From Mesobacillus subterraneus (lineage in GTDB: Bacteria > Bacillota > Bacilli > Bacillales > Cytobacillaceae), in assembly GCF_003937825.1 (NCBI RefSeq), contig NZ_RSFW01000002.1, positions 248,001 to 312,000 on the forward strand: a DNA stretch of 64,000 bases, read 5' to 3'. The notes below the pieces were generated by a model. The model worked only from the letters and a program-made list of their open reading frames with translations. It had not been told where the DNA came from and did no database searches. Both the position numbers and the translations under genes were made by a program. Shown piece after piece: positions 1 to 9,658 of this stretch (position 1 is the stretch's first letter; every line of letters starts with the position of its first letter).

Positions 1-1779
1 GGCGAAGGAATCTTGAGTCTCCATGAGAAAACAAAAATTGACCTATTCTTCCTGTCAAAATTCAAGTCTTTGATTGAGGTTGAAAATTCGATTCCGCATT
101 TTGATATCGAGGGTATTACGGCTTCTGAACTTGAATTTTTAAAGGCGAGAGGATTCAGTGATGCTTTCCTTGCTCAGGAATGGAAGGCAGGAGAGGCAGA
201 AGTTAGGACGCTGAGAAGGAAGTTCGGAATAAATCCAGTTTATAAAATGGTTGACACATGTGCAGCGGAATTTGCATCTGCGTCTAATTATTTCTATTCC
301 TGCTATGGCGGAGAGAATGAAACTCCGGCACCAACGAGCAAACGAAAGGTGCTTGTCATTGGAAGCGGACCGATCAGCATCGGCCAGGGGATAGAATTCG
401 ATTATTGTTCAGTTCATGGTGTTTTTGCCCTTCGTGAGGAAAATGTAGAAACGATTATGATCAACAATAATCCAGAGACAGTCTCAACAGATTTTGCGAT
501 TTCTGATCGCTTATACTTTGAACCCATAGCCTTGGAAGATATCTTGAATGTTATTGAAATGGAAGGGATTCAGGAAGTGATCGTGCAGCTGGGAGGCCAG
601 ACCGCTTTGAACCTTGCCAGGGATCTTGAAGAGGCTGGGGTGAAGTTGCTGGGAACAAGTTCAGCGACAATTGACTTATTTGAAGACCGAGATCAATTTT
701 ATCAGATGCTCGATCAGCTTGGAATCCCTCGGGTAAAAGGAGAAACTGCGGCCGATGAGGCTGGGCTGCTTGCTGCTGTTGAGCGAATGGGCTTCCCGGT
801 TTTGATCAGGCCTTCATATGTGATCGGCGGATTGAATATGGTCGTGATTCATAACCAGCAGGAGCTTCAGCATGTTCTAGAAGGGGCTAAAGTCCACTAC
901 CCCATTCTGGTTGATCAGTATCTTGAAGCAAGGGAGGCCGAACTGGACCTCGCTTCTGACGGGGAACATATCCTGGTTCCAGCAATCGTCGAGCACATCG
1001 AAAAAACGGGAGTCCATTCAGGTGACAGCTTTTGTATCATCCCGGCGCAAAGCTTGACAGAAGAGACAAAGCAACTGATGGTGTCTTACGCAAAGAAGAT
1101 TGTAAAGCACCTAAGCTATAAAGGTTTAATGAACATTCAATTCATCGTAAAAGGCGAAGAAGTATATCTGCTTGAAGTTAACCCGCGTTCCAGCAGGACA
1201 ATGCCAATAGTAAGCAAGGTAGCCGGCGTGGAGTTAGTGAAAAAAGCGACAAAAATATTGCTCGGGAAATACTTTTTGTCGAAAGACGAAATCATTCTGG
1301 ATTCCAAGGCATCTTTTGTTTGTGTAAAGCACCCGGTATTTTCGAATTTTGCCTTGAAAGGGTTGGATTCCAAGACAGGTCCGCAAATGATTTCTACAGG
1401 TGAAGGCATCAGTATCGGTGCCTCCATTGAGGAAGCGCTGAATAAAAGTTTTCATTCCATCGGAGGCAAAGCGTTTAAGGGAGCCATTGCATTTACTGAT
1501 CAGGATGATCATTTTGAATTTGAAAAACAGTTTCCAAACTCGACGTTAATGCAGATGGGAAATGTCAAGGACCTGCAGCAGCTATCAGCTTTGTATTGTC
1601 CGGGGACAACAGAGAACGATGTTGCGTTAAGGGAATGGGCGGTCAAGAATCGGAAAATCGTGATGACCCAGCCGGAGACTTTAACTGCTCTATTGCAAAG
1701 TCAGCGTGTGAAAACATGGGAAGTGAAGGCACTGGGTGAGTGGCTCACAAAAAAAAATGAGGAAGTGGTGGCAAAATGA
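1..1779 (+). CDS. carB: Carbamoyl-phosphate synthase large subunit, arginine-type, C-terminal part (5' truncated)
   Basis: Makes carbamoyl phosphate from bicarbonate, ATP and glutamine-derived ammonia; cytoplasmic. The reading frame is open from base 1, so the start lies outside and about 592 residues of a roughly 1,030-residue protein are visible. Seen are part of the oligomerisation domain, the second synthetase half with [18 protein letters not shown] and [11 protein letters not shown], the second ATP-grasp region with [12 protein letters not shown], and a short C-terminal MGS-like domain. The stop overlaps the argF start by 4 bases (ATGA), which indicates translational coupling and marks this as the arginine-pathway copy rather than the pyrimidine one (inference from context). 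Confidence 0.95.
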   Translation, partial: GEGILSLHEKTKIDLFFLSKFKSLIEVENSIPHFDIEGITASELEFLKARGFSDAFLAQEWKAGEAEVRTLRRKFGINPVYKMVDTCAAEFASASNYFYSCYGGENETPAPTSKRKVLVIGSGPISIGQGIEFDYCSVHGVFALREENVETIMINNNPETVSTDFAISDRLYFEPIALEDILNVIEMEGIQEVIVQLGGQTALNLARDLEEAGVKLLGTSSATIDLFEDRDQFYQMLDQLGIPRVKGETAADEAGLLAAVERMGFPVLIRPSYVIGGLNMVVIHNQQELQHVLEGAKVHYPILVDQYLEAREAELDLASDGEHILVPAIVEHIEKTGVHSGDSFCIIPAQSLTEETKQLMVSYAKKIVKHLSYKGLMNIQFIVKGEEVYLLEVNPRSSRTMPIVSKVAGVELVKKATKILLGKYFLSKDEIILDSKASFVCVKHPVFSNFALKGLDSKTGPQMISTGEGISIGASIEEALNKSFHSIGGKAFKGAIAFTDQDDHFEFEKQFPNSTLMQMGNVKDLQQLSALYCPGTTENDVALREWAVKNRKIVMTQPETLTALLQSQRVKTWEVKALGEWLTKKNEEVVAK

Positions 1780-2732
1780 CGGCATTGCAACAGCTTGGTA
1801 TTGACTTAAAAGGTAAGGACTTGCTGACATTGGCAGATTTGGAGAAGCATGAGATCCTGGCGCTGCTAGAAAAAGCGAGGGTCCTGAAGGAAAAGACGTT
1901 AAACAAACAATATGAATATCCGTTAAAAGGCAAGATCCTAGGAATGATCTTCGATAAATCGTCCACTCGTACCAGGGTTTCCTTTGAGGTAGGGATGATC
2001 CAGCTTGGTGGAAGTGCTCTTTACCTGAACGGCAATGACCTTCAGCTTGGACGCGGCGAATCTGTAGCAGACACCGCAAAGGTGCTCTCTCAATATCTTG
2101 ATGGCATCATGATCAGAACCTTTTCACATCAATCTGTTGAAGAGCTGGCTGAGCACGCTGACATTCCGGTCATCAACGGGTTGACAGACCTGTATCATCC
2201 ATGCCAGGCTCTGGCTGATTTAATGACGATTCAAGAAAAGAAGGGAAGTTTGGAAGGTCTCAAGCTTGCCTATATCGGGGACGGCAACAATGTTGCCCAT
2301 TCACTGATGATTGCCTGTACAAAAGTCGGAATGAATGTATCGATTGCTTCTCCCAAAGGTTATTTTCCAGATGAAGCTATAACAGCACGTTGTGAGGATT
2401 TTGCAAAAAACAGCGGAGCAAAGTTGGTCATTACGGAATCTCCGTTAGAAGCTGTCCAGGATGCCGACATCATTTACACAGACGTTTGGACCAGTATGGG
2501 CCAGGAAAATGAAAATGAGCAGAGATTAAAGGATTTTCATGAATATCAAGTAAATGAAAGTCTGCTCCAGGGAGCAAAAAAAGATTATCTTTTCCTGCAC
2601 TGTCTGCCAGCCCATCGAGGCGAAGAAGTAACAGCAGACGTAATCGATGGCCAGCACTCCGTCATCTTCGACCAGGCAGGCAACCGGCTCCACGCACAAA
2701 AAGCCCTGTTAGTGGAGATCTTGAAGGATTGA
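1776..2732 (+). CDS. argF: Ornithine carbamoyltransferase
   Basis: Transfers the carbamoyl group to ornithine to give citrulline in arginine synthesis; cytoplasmic, normally trimeric. The 318-residue length is typical. The carbamoyl-phosphate loop SSTRTR is at residues 62-67, HPCQ is near residue 142, and the ornithine-loop motif HCLP is at 275-278. The ATG lies inside the end of the carB frame (4-base overlap). Argininosuccinate genes are not in view, and no ARG box can be assessed because the operon promoter is outside the window. Confidence 0.97.
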   Translation: MTALQQLGIDLKGKDLLTLADLEKHEILALLEKARVLKEKTLNKQYEYPLKGKILGMIFDKSSTRTRVSFEVGMIQLGGSALYLNGNDLQLGRGESVADTAKVLSQYLDGIMIRTFSHQSVEELAEHADIPVINGLTDLYHPCQALADLMTIQEKKGSLEGLKLAYIGDGNNVAHSLMIACTKVGMNVSIASPKGYFPDEAITARCEDFAKNSGAKLVITESPLEAVQDADIIYTDVWTSMGQENENEQRLKDFHEYQVNESLLQGAKKDYLFLHCLPAHRGEEVTADVIDGQHSVIFDQAGNRLHAQKALLVEILKD

Positions 2733-2884
2733 AATGAATGAAAATCATGGGCCCAGAAAAGCAAGTAATAATTGGTCCGTTGGATTGGTTTTTTTTCGAA
2801 AGCACCTATGTCACTTCAAGAATTATCAAGTTTTATTTTAAAATAGATTCTAGTTGAGTTCCCTCGTTAAGTTTAGAAGCTCTG

Positions 2885-3196
2885 TTGATTGGAGTGGAAG
2901 GCGCGAAGAATCCACCGAAAATGCTAACGCATTTCCATCGTGCGTGGGTCTATTCGGGGAAGCTTTTCAGGGCCAGCGGGAGCAGCTGGACAGGTGAGAC
3001 CCCGCAAGCGCGAAGCGATGAGGAGAATCAACCCCAGCCCCAAGGAAGAATTGCTTATGAAAAAGACGGCAGTTGGTCTTTTTCATATTCTTCCAGAGGA
3101 AAGTGAAGCTCCTGGAACGGAAATCAACAGCCCAGTGTGTCCATCAACAAAAAAGACTGTAAACAATCACGATTTTCATCGAGTTTGTCTACAGTC
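2885..3196 (+). repeat. Dispersed intergenic repeat, copy A (about 310 bp)
   Basis: Bases 2885-3196 match, in reverse complement, the region 54181-54497 over almost their whole length. Shared blocks include GGAAGGCGCG, AACGCATTTCCATCGTGCGT, GGTGAGACCCCGCA, a long identical stretch around 3050-3092 (GAAAAAGACGGCAGTTGGTC inside it), and CCTGGAACGGAAATCAACAG. The far end is a hairpin (GACTGTA ... TACAGTC, 3155-3196). Short frames inside it are not conserved between the copies. GC-rich elements of this general look are common between genes in Bacillaceae. The rest of the 2733-3234 gap holds only the terminator listed separately. Confidence 0.85.
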
Positions 3197-3198
3197 AG

Positions 3199-3226
3199 AA
3201 CCGGCTATTTTCGATAGCCGGTTTTT
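3199..3226 (+). terminator. Rho-independent terminator
   Basis: AACCGGCTA / TAGCCGGTT stem with a 7-base loop followed by a T run. It is oriented to stop plus-strand transcription coming from argF through repeat copy A. Confidence 0.75.
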
Positions 3227-3234
3227 AACGTATA

Positions 3235-4059
3235 TTAAGAAAAGAAAATAACCAGTGGACCAACGATGAAGCAGTAAATTGCAAAGTACTTCAAATTCCC
3301 GCGGGCCATGATATTCATGAACCATTTTAACGAGAAGTAGGAAGCAATCAGTGATGCAATAAACGCGAATATATAAGGAATGGCCAATTCATCAAGATAT
3401 GGATCCTTTAAAATGTCGGAAAATCCCAGGATCATTCCGCCTACACTGACCGGAATATAGAGCAGAAAGGAATACCTTAATGCTGTTTCCTGCTTCATCC
3501 CAAGAGTCATCGCCGCGACAATGGTTGCCCCTGAGCGGCTAATTCCGGGAATCAATGCGACTGCCTGTGCAAGTCCCACTATAATAGCGTCCCTGAAGCT
3601 CAAATCTCCGTCATTTTTACGGCCGCGCATATTGCGGATCAGCCAAAGAGCAAGTCCAGTGACCAATAATGTAATGCCGACAGTTTTAATCGATGCCAAA
3701 TGTTCCTCAATGAAATCCCCAAACACGACCCCAATGACACCAGCAGGAATCGTACCAACGATCAGATAAATAATGAACATAAAATCTGACTTTGCTTCAG
3801 GGTCTTTATTTTTAAGATACGCAAGACCGTTAACGATTAAACGCATAATATCTTTACGGTAAATCAGCAGCACTGCGAATAGGGAAGCTGTATTAACCAA
3901 AAGGGCAAAACTCATCCCTTCAATTGTCAGTCCAAAAAAATGCTCAGCGATTTCTAGGTGTCCACTTGAAGAAACCGGGATAGGTTCCGTAATCCCCTGG
4001 AACAGGCCCAGGAAAATATATTTCAGCAAATCATAAAAATTTTCCATAATAAAATCCAT
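3235..4059 (-). CDS. uppP: Undecaprenyl-diphosphate phosphatase (UppP/BacA family)
   Basis: Membrane enzyme that dephosphorylates undecaprenyl diphosphate to recycle the lipid carrier for peptidoglycan; its activity gives bacitracin tolerance. The signature [17 protein letters not shown] near the N-terminus and [10 protein letters not shown] in the middle are the two conserved active-site segments, set among about eight hydrophobic segments. The start is unsure: a GGAGG lies only 2 bases before the ATG at 4059 and 14 bases before the next ATG at 4047, while an in-frame ATG at 4104 has no ribosome site. It is transcribed against its neighbours and is not part of the B. subtilis order here, so it is probably an insertion. 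Confidence 0.9.
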   Translation of the reverse strand: MDFIMENFYDLLKYIFLGLFQGITEPIPVSSSGHLEIAEHFFGLTIEGMSFALLVNTASLFAVLLIYRKDIMRLIVNGLAYLKNKDPEAKSDFMFIIYLIVGTIPAGVIGVVFGDFIEEHLASIKTVGITLLVTGLALWLIRNMRGRKNDGDLSFRDAIIVGLAQAVALIPGISRSGATIVAAMTLGMKQETALRYSFLLYIPVSVGGMILGFSDILKDPYLDELAIPYIFAFIASLIASYFSLKWFMNIMARGNLKYFAIYCFIVGPLVIFFS

Positions 4060-4199
4060 GTCCTCCGCAAATTTTTTTAACTCATACACACTAATGTAAC
4101 GCATTCACTTTTTTTTGTGAAGGATAAAATAAACAATAATACTTTATTTGAATCCGCAAATAATAAAATAGCCGGAATACTTATGAAGGAGGAAGGCAA

Positions 4200-4382
4200 A
4201 TGGGTCAAAGTCATCAGTTCCGTGCGGGACAAAAGGCACCGAATAATGGGGTTTATATTGAAATTGGCGAGACAGGGAGCAATGTCAACAATCCGCAGAA
4301 AATCAAGCTGAGAGCAGGAGACCGTTTCCCTGAAAACTCGAATCATAATCGCCACTGGACTTACATGCCAAAGTTTAAATAA
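4200..4382 (+). CDS. yjzC: YjzC family small protein
   Basis: A 60-residue hydrophilic protein of unknown function, very like B. subtilis YjzC (GQKAPNNGVYIEIGETG and VNNPQKIKL are the recognisable stretches; SNHNR is near the end). AAGGAGG at 4186-4192 sits 7 bases before the ATG. It is a single gene with a hairpin terminator about 115 bases downstream. Its place between argF and yjzD matches the B. subtilis order. No catalytic motif or membrane segment is visible. Confidence 0.88.
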   Translation: MGQSHQFRAGQKAPNNGVYIEIGETGSNVNNPQKIKLRAGDRFPENSNHNRHWTYMPKFK

Positions 4383-4495
4383 GTCTGTATTCGCCTGGGT
4401 CAATATTTTCTGAAAAGCATGACCTGAACGGGCGAAAGTTTAAATCTTCAGCGTGGAAGAGAACAGTATGAAAAAAAGAGCCTTAAATAAATGTA

Positions 4496-4524
4496 AAAAG
4501 CCATCCAGTGCGGATGGCTTTACT
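4496..4524 (+). terminator. Hairpin terminator upstream of clpB
   Basis: AGCCATCC / GGATGGCT stem followed by a short, interrupted T run. Its 3' side overlaps the probable -35 element of clpB. Confidence 0.5.
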
Positions 4525-4572
4525 TATTGGAAATTTTTATTATAATAAAAATAAAGGTCAAAAAAGGTCAAA
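4519..4572 (+). promoter_or_regulatory. clpB promoter with CtsR operator
   Basis: TTTACT (4519-4524), a 16-base spacer and TATAAT (4541-4546) form a sigma-A type promoter. Immediately downstream, GGTCAAA (4556-4562), AAA, GGTCAAA (4566-4572) is an exact direct heptad repeat of the known CtsR operator. A repressor bound here would cover the start of the transcript and the ribosome site, giving heat and protein-stress control of clpB. Confidence 0.88.
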
Positions 4573-4584
4573 GGAGTGGTTGGG

Positions 4585-7185
4585 TTGGATTTGAATAAAA
4601 TGACGGAAAGCTTGCAGAATGCATTTGTCTCAGCCCAGACCCTGGCTGTTCAGCATAACCATCAGGAAGTCGATGATTTACATCTCCTTCTATCCATATT
4701 AGAGCAGGAAAACAACCTGGCAGAATCATTGTTGTCGGGTCTGGGGGTCAATATAAAACAGTTTAAGGAAGAGTTATTGACGTCCCTGTCCAAAAAGCCC
4801 CAGGTCATTGGCAGCAGTGCGGAACAGGGCAAATTATATATAACCGCAGCATTGCAAAGAGTTTTGGCACAGGCAGAAATGGAAATGAAACAGTTTGAGG
4901 ATGATTATTTATCGGTAGAACTCATTATGCTTGCTGTCATTGAAACTTCCGGATCCGTGTCTGGTGAGACTCTTAAACAGCTGGGACTTACAAGAGAGAA
5001 ATTAGTAAAAAGAATCAGAGAGGTTAGGGGGAATCAGAGAGTGACTTCACAAAACCCTGAAGCTACTTACGAAGTGTTAAAGAAATATGGGCGCGATCTC
5101 GTCGAAGAAGTTCGTGCAGGCAAAGTTGACCCTGTAATTGGCCGGGATAGCGAAATCCGCAATGTCATCCGCATTCTTTCCCGGAAGACAAAAAACAATC
5201 CAGTCCTGATCGGGGAACCAGGAGTCGGGAAGACAGCCATTGTTGAAGGCCTGGCCCAAAGGATCGTGCGCAAGGACGTCCCGGAAGGACTGAAAGACAA
5301 AACGGTTTTCTCGCTGGATATGAGTGCATTGATCGCTGGGGCAAAGTTCCGAGGAGAGTTTGAAGAACGATTGAAGGCTGTATTAAATGAAGTGAAAAAG
5401 AGCGAAGGGAAAATCCTCTTATTCATCGATGAACTTCATACGATTGTAGGCGCAGGTAAAACGGAAGGAGCAATGGATGCAGGAAATATGCTGAAGCCGA
5501 TGCTTGCCCGTGGGGAGCTGCATTGTATTGGCGCGACCACCCTCGATGAACACCGGAAGTACATTGAGAAAGATCCTGCACTCGAACGCAGATTCCAGCA
5601 AGTCCTGGTCCAGGAACCAGATGTGGAAGATACGGTCTCCATTTTAAGAGGATTAAAAGAGAGGTTTGAAATTCACCATGGAGTAAACATCCATGACCGG
5701 GCATTAGTCGCAGCAGCGTCCCTGTCTGACCGATATATCACTGATCGATTCCTCCCTGACAAGGCAATCGACCTGGTAGACGAAGCATGTGCCATGATCC
5801 GGACCGAAATCGACTCGATGCCTTCAGAACTGGATGAAGTTACAAGGAGAGTCATGCAGCTTGAAATCGAAGAAGCAGCCTTAACCAAGGAAAAAGATGA
5901 AGCCAGCCAGGCACGGCTGGAGGCACTGCGAAGAGAGCTTGCGAATCTCCGTGAAAACGCTAATGAGATGAAGGCAAGGTGGCAGAAGGAAAAAGAAGGT
6001 ATTCAAAGAGTTCAGGAAAAGCGGGAACTGCTTGAAAAGCTTCGCCGTGAGCTGGAAAAGGCCGAGAATGATTATGACCTTAACAAGGCTGCTGAATTAA
6101 GGCACGGACGAATTCCTTCCCTTGAAAAAGAATTGAAGGAACTAGAAAGAGAAATTAGTGATAATTCAGGTGACCGGCTCCTGCGCGAAGAGGTGACCGA
6201 AGAGGAAATTGCATCCATTGTATCCCGCTGGACGGGCATTCCTGTCATGAAGCTGGTTGAGGGGGAACGGGAAAAGCTCCTCAAGCTTGAAAGTATCCTG
6301 CATGAACGCGTTGTCGGCCAGGAGGAAGCAGTTTCCCTTGTTGCCGATGCGGTTTTAAGAGCAAGAGCAGGGATCAAGGACCCAAACAGGCCAATCGGAT
6401 CTTTTATTTTCCTCGGTCCTACAGGGGTAGGAAAGACGGAACTGGCTAAGACGCTAGCCCAATCTCTTTTTGACAGCGAAGAACATATGATTCGCATCGA
6501 TATGTCGGAGTACATGGAAAAGCATGCGGTATCCAGGCTGATTGGTGCCCCTCCAGGATATGTTGGCTATGAAGAGGGCGGACAGCTAACCGAAGCTGTA
6601 AGAAGGAATCCCTATTCCGTCATCCTGCTTGATGAAATCGAAAAAGCCCATCCTGAAGTGTTCAATATCCTGCTTCAGATGCTGGATGATGGCCGGGTAA
6701 CAGATTCCCAGGGAAGGACGGTCGATTTCAGGAATACGGTCATCATTATGACTTCCAATATTGGCTCACAGTTCTTGCTGGAGCGCCATGAAGGGGAAGA
6801 TGCCATCTCTGCAGGAACACGGGATTTGGTTATGTCCCAGCTGAGAAGCCATTTCCGTCCGGAATTCCTCAATCGTGTGGATGAAATTATTCTATTCAAA
6901 CCACTTGCATTGAAAGAAATCAAACTGATTGTCGAAAAGCTGGTTTCTGCATTGAAGGAAAGGCTCGCCGGCCAGCAGATTCAGCTCTCGATTACGGACG
7001 AAGCCAAAGCCTACCTGGCTGAACATGGATTCGACCCTGTTTACGGTGCAAGGCCGCTGAAAAGATACATTCAGAGGAGCGTTGAAACGAAGTTGGCAAA
7101 AGCGATTATTGCCGGAAGCATCAAGGAAAAGAGCAAGGTGGAAATTACAGTTGCAAATGATGAAATCCATCTGAACCATATATAG
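4585..7185 (+). CDS. clpB: ATP-dependent chaperone ClpB
   Basis: Hexameric AAA+ disaggregase that pulls proteins out of aggregates together with DnaK; cytoplasmic. The 866 residues carry the N-terminal Clp repeat domain, AAA-1 with GEPGVGKT near residue 210, a long charged coiled-coil middle domain (about 400-525), AAA-2 with GPTGVGKT near 611, and the C-terminal small domain. The middle domain distinguishes it from ClpC and ClpE, and no ClpP-binding loop of the ClpX/ClpA kind was noted. The TTG at 4585 is chosen because AAGGAG (4571-4576) sits 8 bases before it and the protein then begins LDLNKMTE, as in relatives; a GTG at 4576 overlaps that ribosome site. Confidence 0.95.
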   Translation: MDLNKMTESLQNAFVSAQTLAVQHNHQEVDDLHLLLSILEQENNLAESLLSGLGVNIKQFKEELLTSLSKKPQVIGSSAEQGKLYITAALQRVLAQAEMEMKQFEDDYLSVELIMLAVIETSGSVSGETLKQLGLTREKLVKRIREVRGNQRVTSQNPEATYEVLKKYGRDLVEEVRAGKVDPVIGRDSEIRNVIRILSRKTKNNPVLIGEPGVGKTAIVEGLAQRIVRKDVPEGLKDKTVFSLDMSALIAGAKFRGEFEERLKAVLNEVKKSEGKILLFIDELHTIVGAGKTEGAMDAGNMLKPMLARGELHCIGATTLDEHRKYIEKDPALERRFQQVLVQEPDVEDTVSILRGLKERFEIHHGVNIHDRALVAAASLSDRYITDRFLPDKAIDLVDEACAMIRTEIDSMPSELDEVTRRVMQLEIEEAALTKEKDEASQARLEALRRELANLRENANEMKARWQKEKEGIQRVQEKRELLEKLRRELEKAENDYDLNKAAELRHGRIPSLEKELKELEREISDNSGDRLLREEVTEEEIASIVSRWTGIPVMKLVEGEREKLLKLESILHERVVGQEEAVSLVADAVLRARAGIKDPNRPIGSFIFLGPTGVGKTELAKTLAQSLFDSEEHMIRIDMSEYMEKHAVSRLIGAPPGYVGYEEGGQLTEAVRRNPYSVILLDEIEKAHPEVFNILLQMLDDGRVTDSQGRTVDFRNTVIIMTSNIGSQFLLERHEGEDAISAGTRDLVMSQLRSHFRPEFLNRVDEIILFKPLALKEIKLIVEKLVSALKERLAGQQIQLSITDEAKAYLAEHGFDPVYGARPLKRYIQRSVETKLAKAIIAGSIKEKSKVEITVANDEIHLNHI

Positions 7186-7186
7186 A

Positions 7187-7217
7187 AAAAAAGTCATCCG
7201 ATTGGATGACTTTTTTT
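7187..7217. terminator. Bidirectional terminator between clpB and yjzD
   Basis: AAGTCATCC gatt GGATGACTT flanked by A and T runs; it serves clpB on the plus strand and the convergent yjzD-like gene on the minus strand. Confidence 0.85.
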
Positions 7218-7224
7218 ATGTACT

Positions 7225-7422
7225 TTAGTGAAGACCATGCTTTTCTTCGCCATTTGGAAGGACAGCAGGAATCACAAGGATGACGATTGTTGATAGAACA
7301 GCCAGGATCGCGCTTGCTGTTAAATCCAACTCAACGCCGATCATCGCGCCAGCCACGTAGTTTAACATTAGAACTAATAGGAAAGTCCAGAATAAAGTCC
7401 AGAAATATTTCACGATTTTCAC
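7225..7422 (-). CDS. yjzD: YjzD-like small membrane protein (DUF2929)
   Basis: A 65-residue protein with two hydrophobic segments (about 8-28 and 34-55) and a short charged tail, matching the DUF2929/YjzD family in length, in the WTLFWTFLL start and in chromosomal position. Function unknown. An AGGTG ribosome site precedes the ATG. It converges on clpB and shares its terminator. Reading family and position together the call is fairly safe; nothing in the sequence suggests a biochemical role. Confidence 0.8.
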   Translation of the reverse strand: MKIVKYFWTLFWTFLLVLMLNYVAGAMIGVELDLTASAILAVLSTIVILVIPAVLPNGEEKHGLH

Positions 7423-7577
7423 CTCTTACATTATTGAATCTTATCTCATCTTACCATAAGCCATATAAATTATAAATGAATTTTAAAGAAAATGAAAAGC
7501 GTTTTCACGTATCCATTCTAACTTCAGTGAATCTGGTATATTATATCCGTAAAAGATGGGACGACAGACAGGATATG

Positions 7578-7756
7578 TAAAGAGAAAATTTTGTATGGAC
7601 ATTTTCAAATGATTTGTACTTTTAAATTTCTAATAAACAAGATTTAAAGGACATTTCAGAGGATTTTTGGTTTCATAATTTCTAATAACCTACGTTAAAT
7701 GGATATTTCGAAGAATGATTCATCTAAAATGTCTTACAGGAACAATGGACATTGAT
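7578..7756. repeat. 52-bp direct repeat array (about 3.5 units)
   Basis: In the 7423-7894 gap, GGACATTT or GGATATTT recurs at 7597, 7649 and 7701 (52-base steps) and again at 7747. CTAATAA stands at 7630 and 7682, each 19 bases before the GGA(C/T)ATTT core. Units are diverged outside the core. The same unit and phase occur at 51930-52033. No open frame or strong hairpin is apparent. Confidence 0.75.
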
Positions 7757-7894
7757 CCATATTAATATGAAGACAAATCCGGGAACAATCCTTAAAAAAA
7801 GGAGATTAAGCCGGTGGAAATGGGCAAACTCCCTTTCATTTCTTAGTAATTTACATACTGTATTATGAATGATTTTCAGGAAGGAGATGGTAGT

Positions 7895-8632
7895 ATGGAG
7901 AGCCGGAACTTTAGACTGGATACCGAGTGGAATGTCATCCATTATCCTGAAAAACCAAATGGTTTCGGTATCCTCGTGGTTGGTGATGAAAGGCATTTTG
8001 TGAACAACAGCACCAGTTTTTGGACACAGAATGAAGGAAAACGTTCAGTGTTGAACACATGGAAAGGTGAAGGGTATACGGTCTTTTACTCTAATTTATA
8101 CGGTAAGCATTGGGGCAGTGAGAAGGCTGTGGATTTGGCGATGAGGCTTTGCAGTCATATCATGCGCAACGAAATTCTGAATAATTCCTTCCACGTTGTG
8201 GCTGAAGGGATGGGTACTCTTGTAGCGCTCAAGCTGCTTGAGAACAGTGGCATCAGGATCAGGTCACTGGCTCTGATCAATCCGATCTTTTCTTTGAGCG
8301 GCCACCTGGAACAGGAAAAAGAAAATAAGTTTTTTTACAAAAAGTTGGTGGCTGAATTGGAAACGGCTTATGAAACCGAAATCAAGCAGCTGCTTGCGCG
8401 GATCGATTCTGAGGGAAATTCTCCTCCATTCAATCATGAAACGCCTGTGAAAATCATACATGTTCTATCGGGCAACAGGGCCTATAAGCAATCAAATAAC
8501 CTCAAGAGCCTTTCACTGCAATGGGAAAAAGAAAAGCTCCCTGTCAGCATCAGCTATGTTCTGCCTGAAAAAAAGCTCCAGCTTGGAAGCCAAATCACGC
8601 ATTTTTTCGCCAAACATGAGCGTGTCCTGTAA
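7895..8632 (+). CDS. yjaU: YjaU-like alpha/beta-hydrolase-fold protein
   Basis: A 245-residue cytoplasmic protein, equivalent by position to B. subtilis yjaU. The pattern of hydrophobic strands and helices, with SFHVVAEGMGTLVALKLL at the nucleophile-elbow position, suggests an alpha/beta hydrolase fold, but the usual G-x-S-x-G serine is replaced by glycine in AEGMG, so a hydrolase activity is doubtful. The ATG at 7895 is chosen because AAGGAG at 7881-7886 sits 8 bases before it; a longer frame from 7865 lacks a ribosome site. It is followed by yjaV and then med, possibly in one transcription unit. Confidence 0.7.
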   Translation: MESRNFRLDTEWNVIHYPEKPNGFGILVVGDERHFVNNSTSFWTQNEGKRSVLNTWKGEGYTVFYSNLYGKHWGSEKAVDLAMRLCSHIMRNEILNNSFHVVAEGMGTLVALKLLENSGIRIRSLALINPIFSLSGHLEQEKENKFFYKKLVAELETAYETEIKQLLARIDSEGNSPPFNHETPVKIIHVLSGNRAYKQSNNLKSLSLQWEKEKLPVSISYVLPEKKLQLGSQITHFFAKHERVL

Positions 8633-8699
8633 CTCCTGGCAAATAATTTGAAGAATAGACTCATAGGATACAAGAGAGTATTTGCAAGGAGGAATCAAC

Positions 8700-9515
8700 A
8701 TGGAAGAGGCAGCAATTTTTGGAGTATATGAGTATATCGGGTACAGCCTGTGCCTTCGCATGCTGGACCTTGGTATGGAAGTACAAGGGATTCATCCTGA
8801 AAGTACAGCGGATGATTATTTTACAGAAGAAAAGAGACTGGAAATCGGACGGAATGCCAACTTTGAAGAAATCAGCCTGGAGGAATGGGAAGCAGGTGAC
8901 GGGAGAGAGTATTTATTCATCTCTTTATTTGCCTGCGGAAAAACTCGAAACCAAAGAGGTAAATTGCTGGAGGCAATCAATAAAAAACTAGAAAAATGTA
9001 AATCTGGTAAATTGGCCCCCGTCTTGATTCTTCCGGCTAATCTCGCCGTTAAGCCCAATCCTCAGGAGGCAAAAGGACAGCAGATTCTACGGTTCCGCCA
9101 GGGCGAGGTTCTAACAATTTATTTGCCAACCGTATTTGGACCTTGGCAGCCGGAAGAGAGTTTTTTCCAGCAAGCAATGAACTGTATGGAAGCGGAAAGG
9201 CCTGCTCCTCGTTTAGGCAAGTTCGAATGGACATATGACGCCTTGTATATTGATGATGTCGCATGCGAAATCCTGGCAATGGCGGAATCAGGCACAACGG
9301 GAGAATACCTTCTTGCCAGCGGACAAGAGAATAGATGGATTCAATGTGCCGAACAGCTGTTAGGAAAAGAGGGTTTGCCTGTAAGAAATTCTTCCAAGTC
9401 CCCTATTATGAAAGATTCGGTAAAAATCAGAATCGTTTCAGGTAATGGAGAAGTCAGCACAGGCTTAAGCAGGCAGAAGGAGCATTATTGCCGCTTACAG
9501 GAAAGCCGGGTCTAA
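8700..9515 (+). CDS. yjaV: YjaV-like protein with a Rossmann/epimerase-like fold
   Basis: A 271-residue cytoplasmic protein. The N-terminal FGVYEYIGYSLCLRMLDLG resembles a degenerate nucleotide-binding Rossmann loop, and YLPTVFGPWQ plus YDALYIDDVACEIL resemble extended SDR/epimerase segments. The usual GxxGxxG and YxxxK signatures are not evident, so a catalytic role is not supported. AAGGAGG (8686-8692) selects the ATG at 8700. Position between yjaU and med matches B. subtilis yjaV. Function unknown. Confidence 0.65.
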   Translation: MEEAAIFGVYEYIGYSLCLRMLDLGMEVQGIHPESTADDYFTEEKRLEIGRNANFEEISLEEWEAGDGREYLFISLFACGKTRNQRGKLLEAINKKLEKCKSGKLAPVLILPANLAVKPNPQEAKGQQILRFRQGEVLTIYLPTVFGPWQPEESFFQQAMNCMEAERPAPRLGKFEWTYDALYIDDVACEILAMAESGTTGEYLLASGQENRWIQCAEQLLGKEGLPVRNSSKSPIMKDSVKIRIVSGNGEVSTGLSRQKEHYCRLQESRV

Positions 9516-9658
9516 ACCCATTTTTTTAGAAATAACTTTTCAAAGTGAACCTCCACAGAGTAAAATGGTAAAAGATTCTTTTAATCGGTTCCATTTTTAT
9601 TTTCGCGGGTACTGGAGTAGACAGGGACAGCCAGTGACGCACAAAGGAGATGCATCGG

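Noticed and set aside
1234-1512. Antisense frames inside carB, clpB, fabF and the ABC genes
   Set aside because: They are shadows of strongly coding frames, without ribosome sites or recognisable proteins.
2885-3251. Short plus-strand frames of 73 and 103 codons inside repeat copy A
   Set aside because: They lie inside a dispersed repeat, have no convincing ribosome site, and are not preserved in copy B.
7578-7756. 52-bp and 20-bp arrays as CRISPR
   Set aside because: Units share only short cores, the fillers are not spacer-like, repeats are not conserved end to end, and no cas gene is present.
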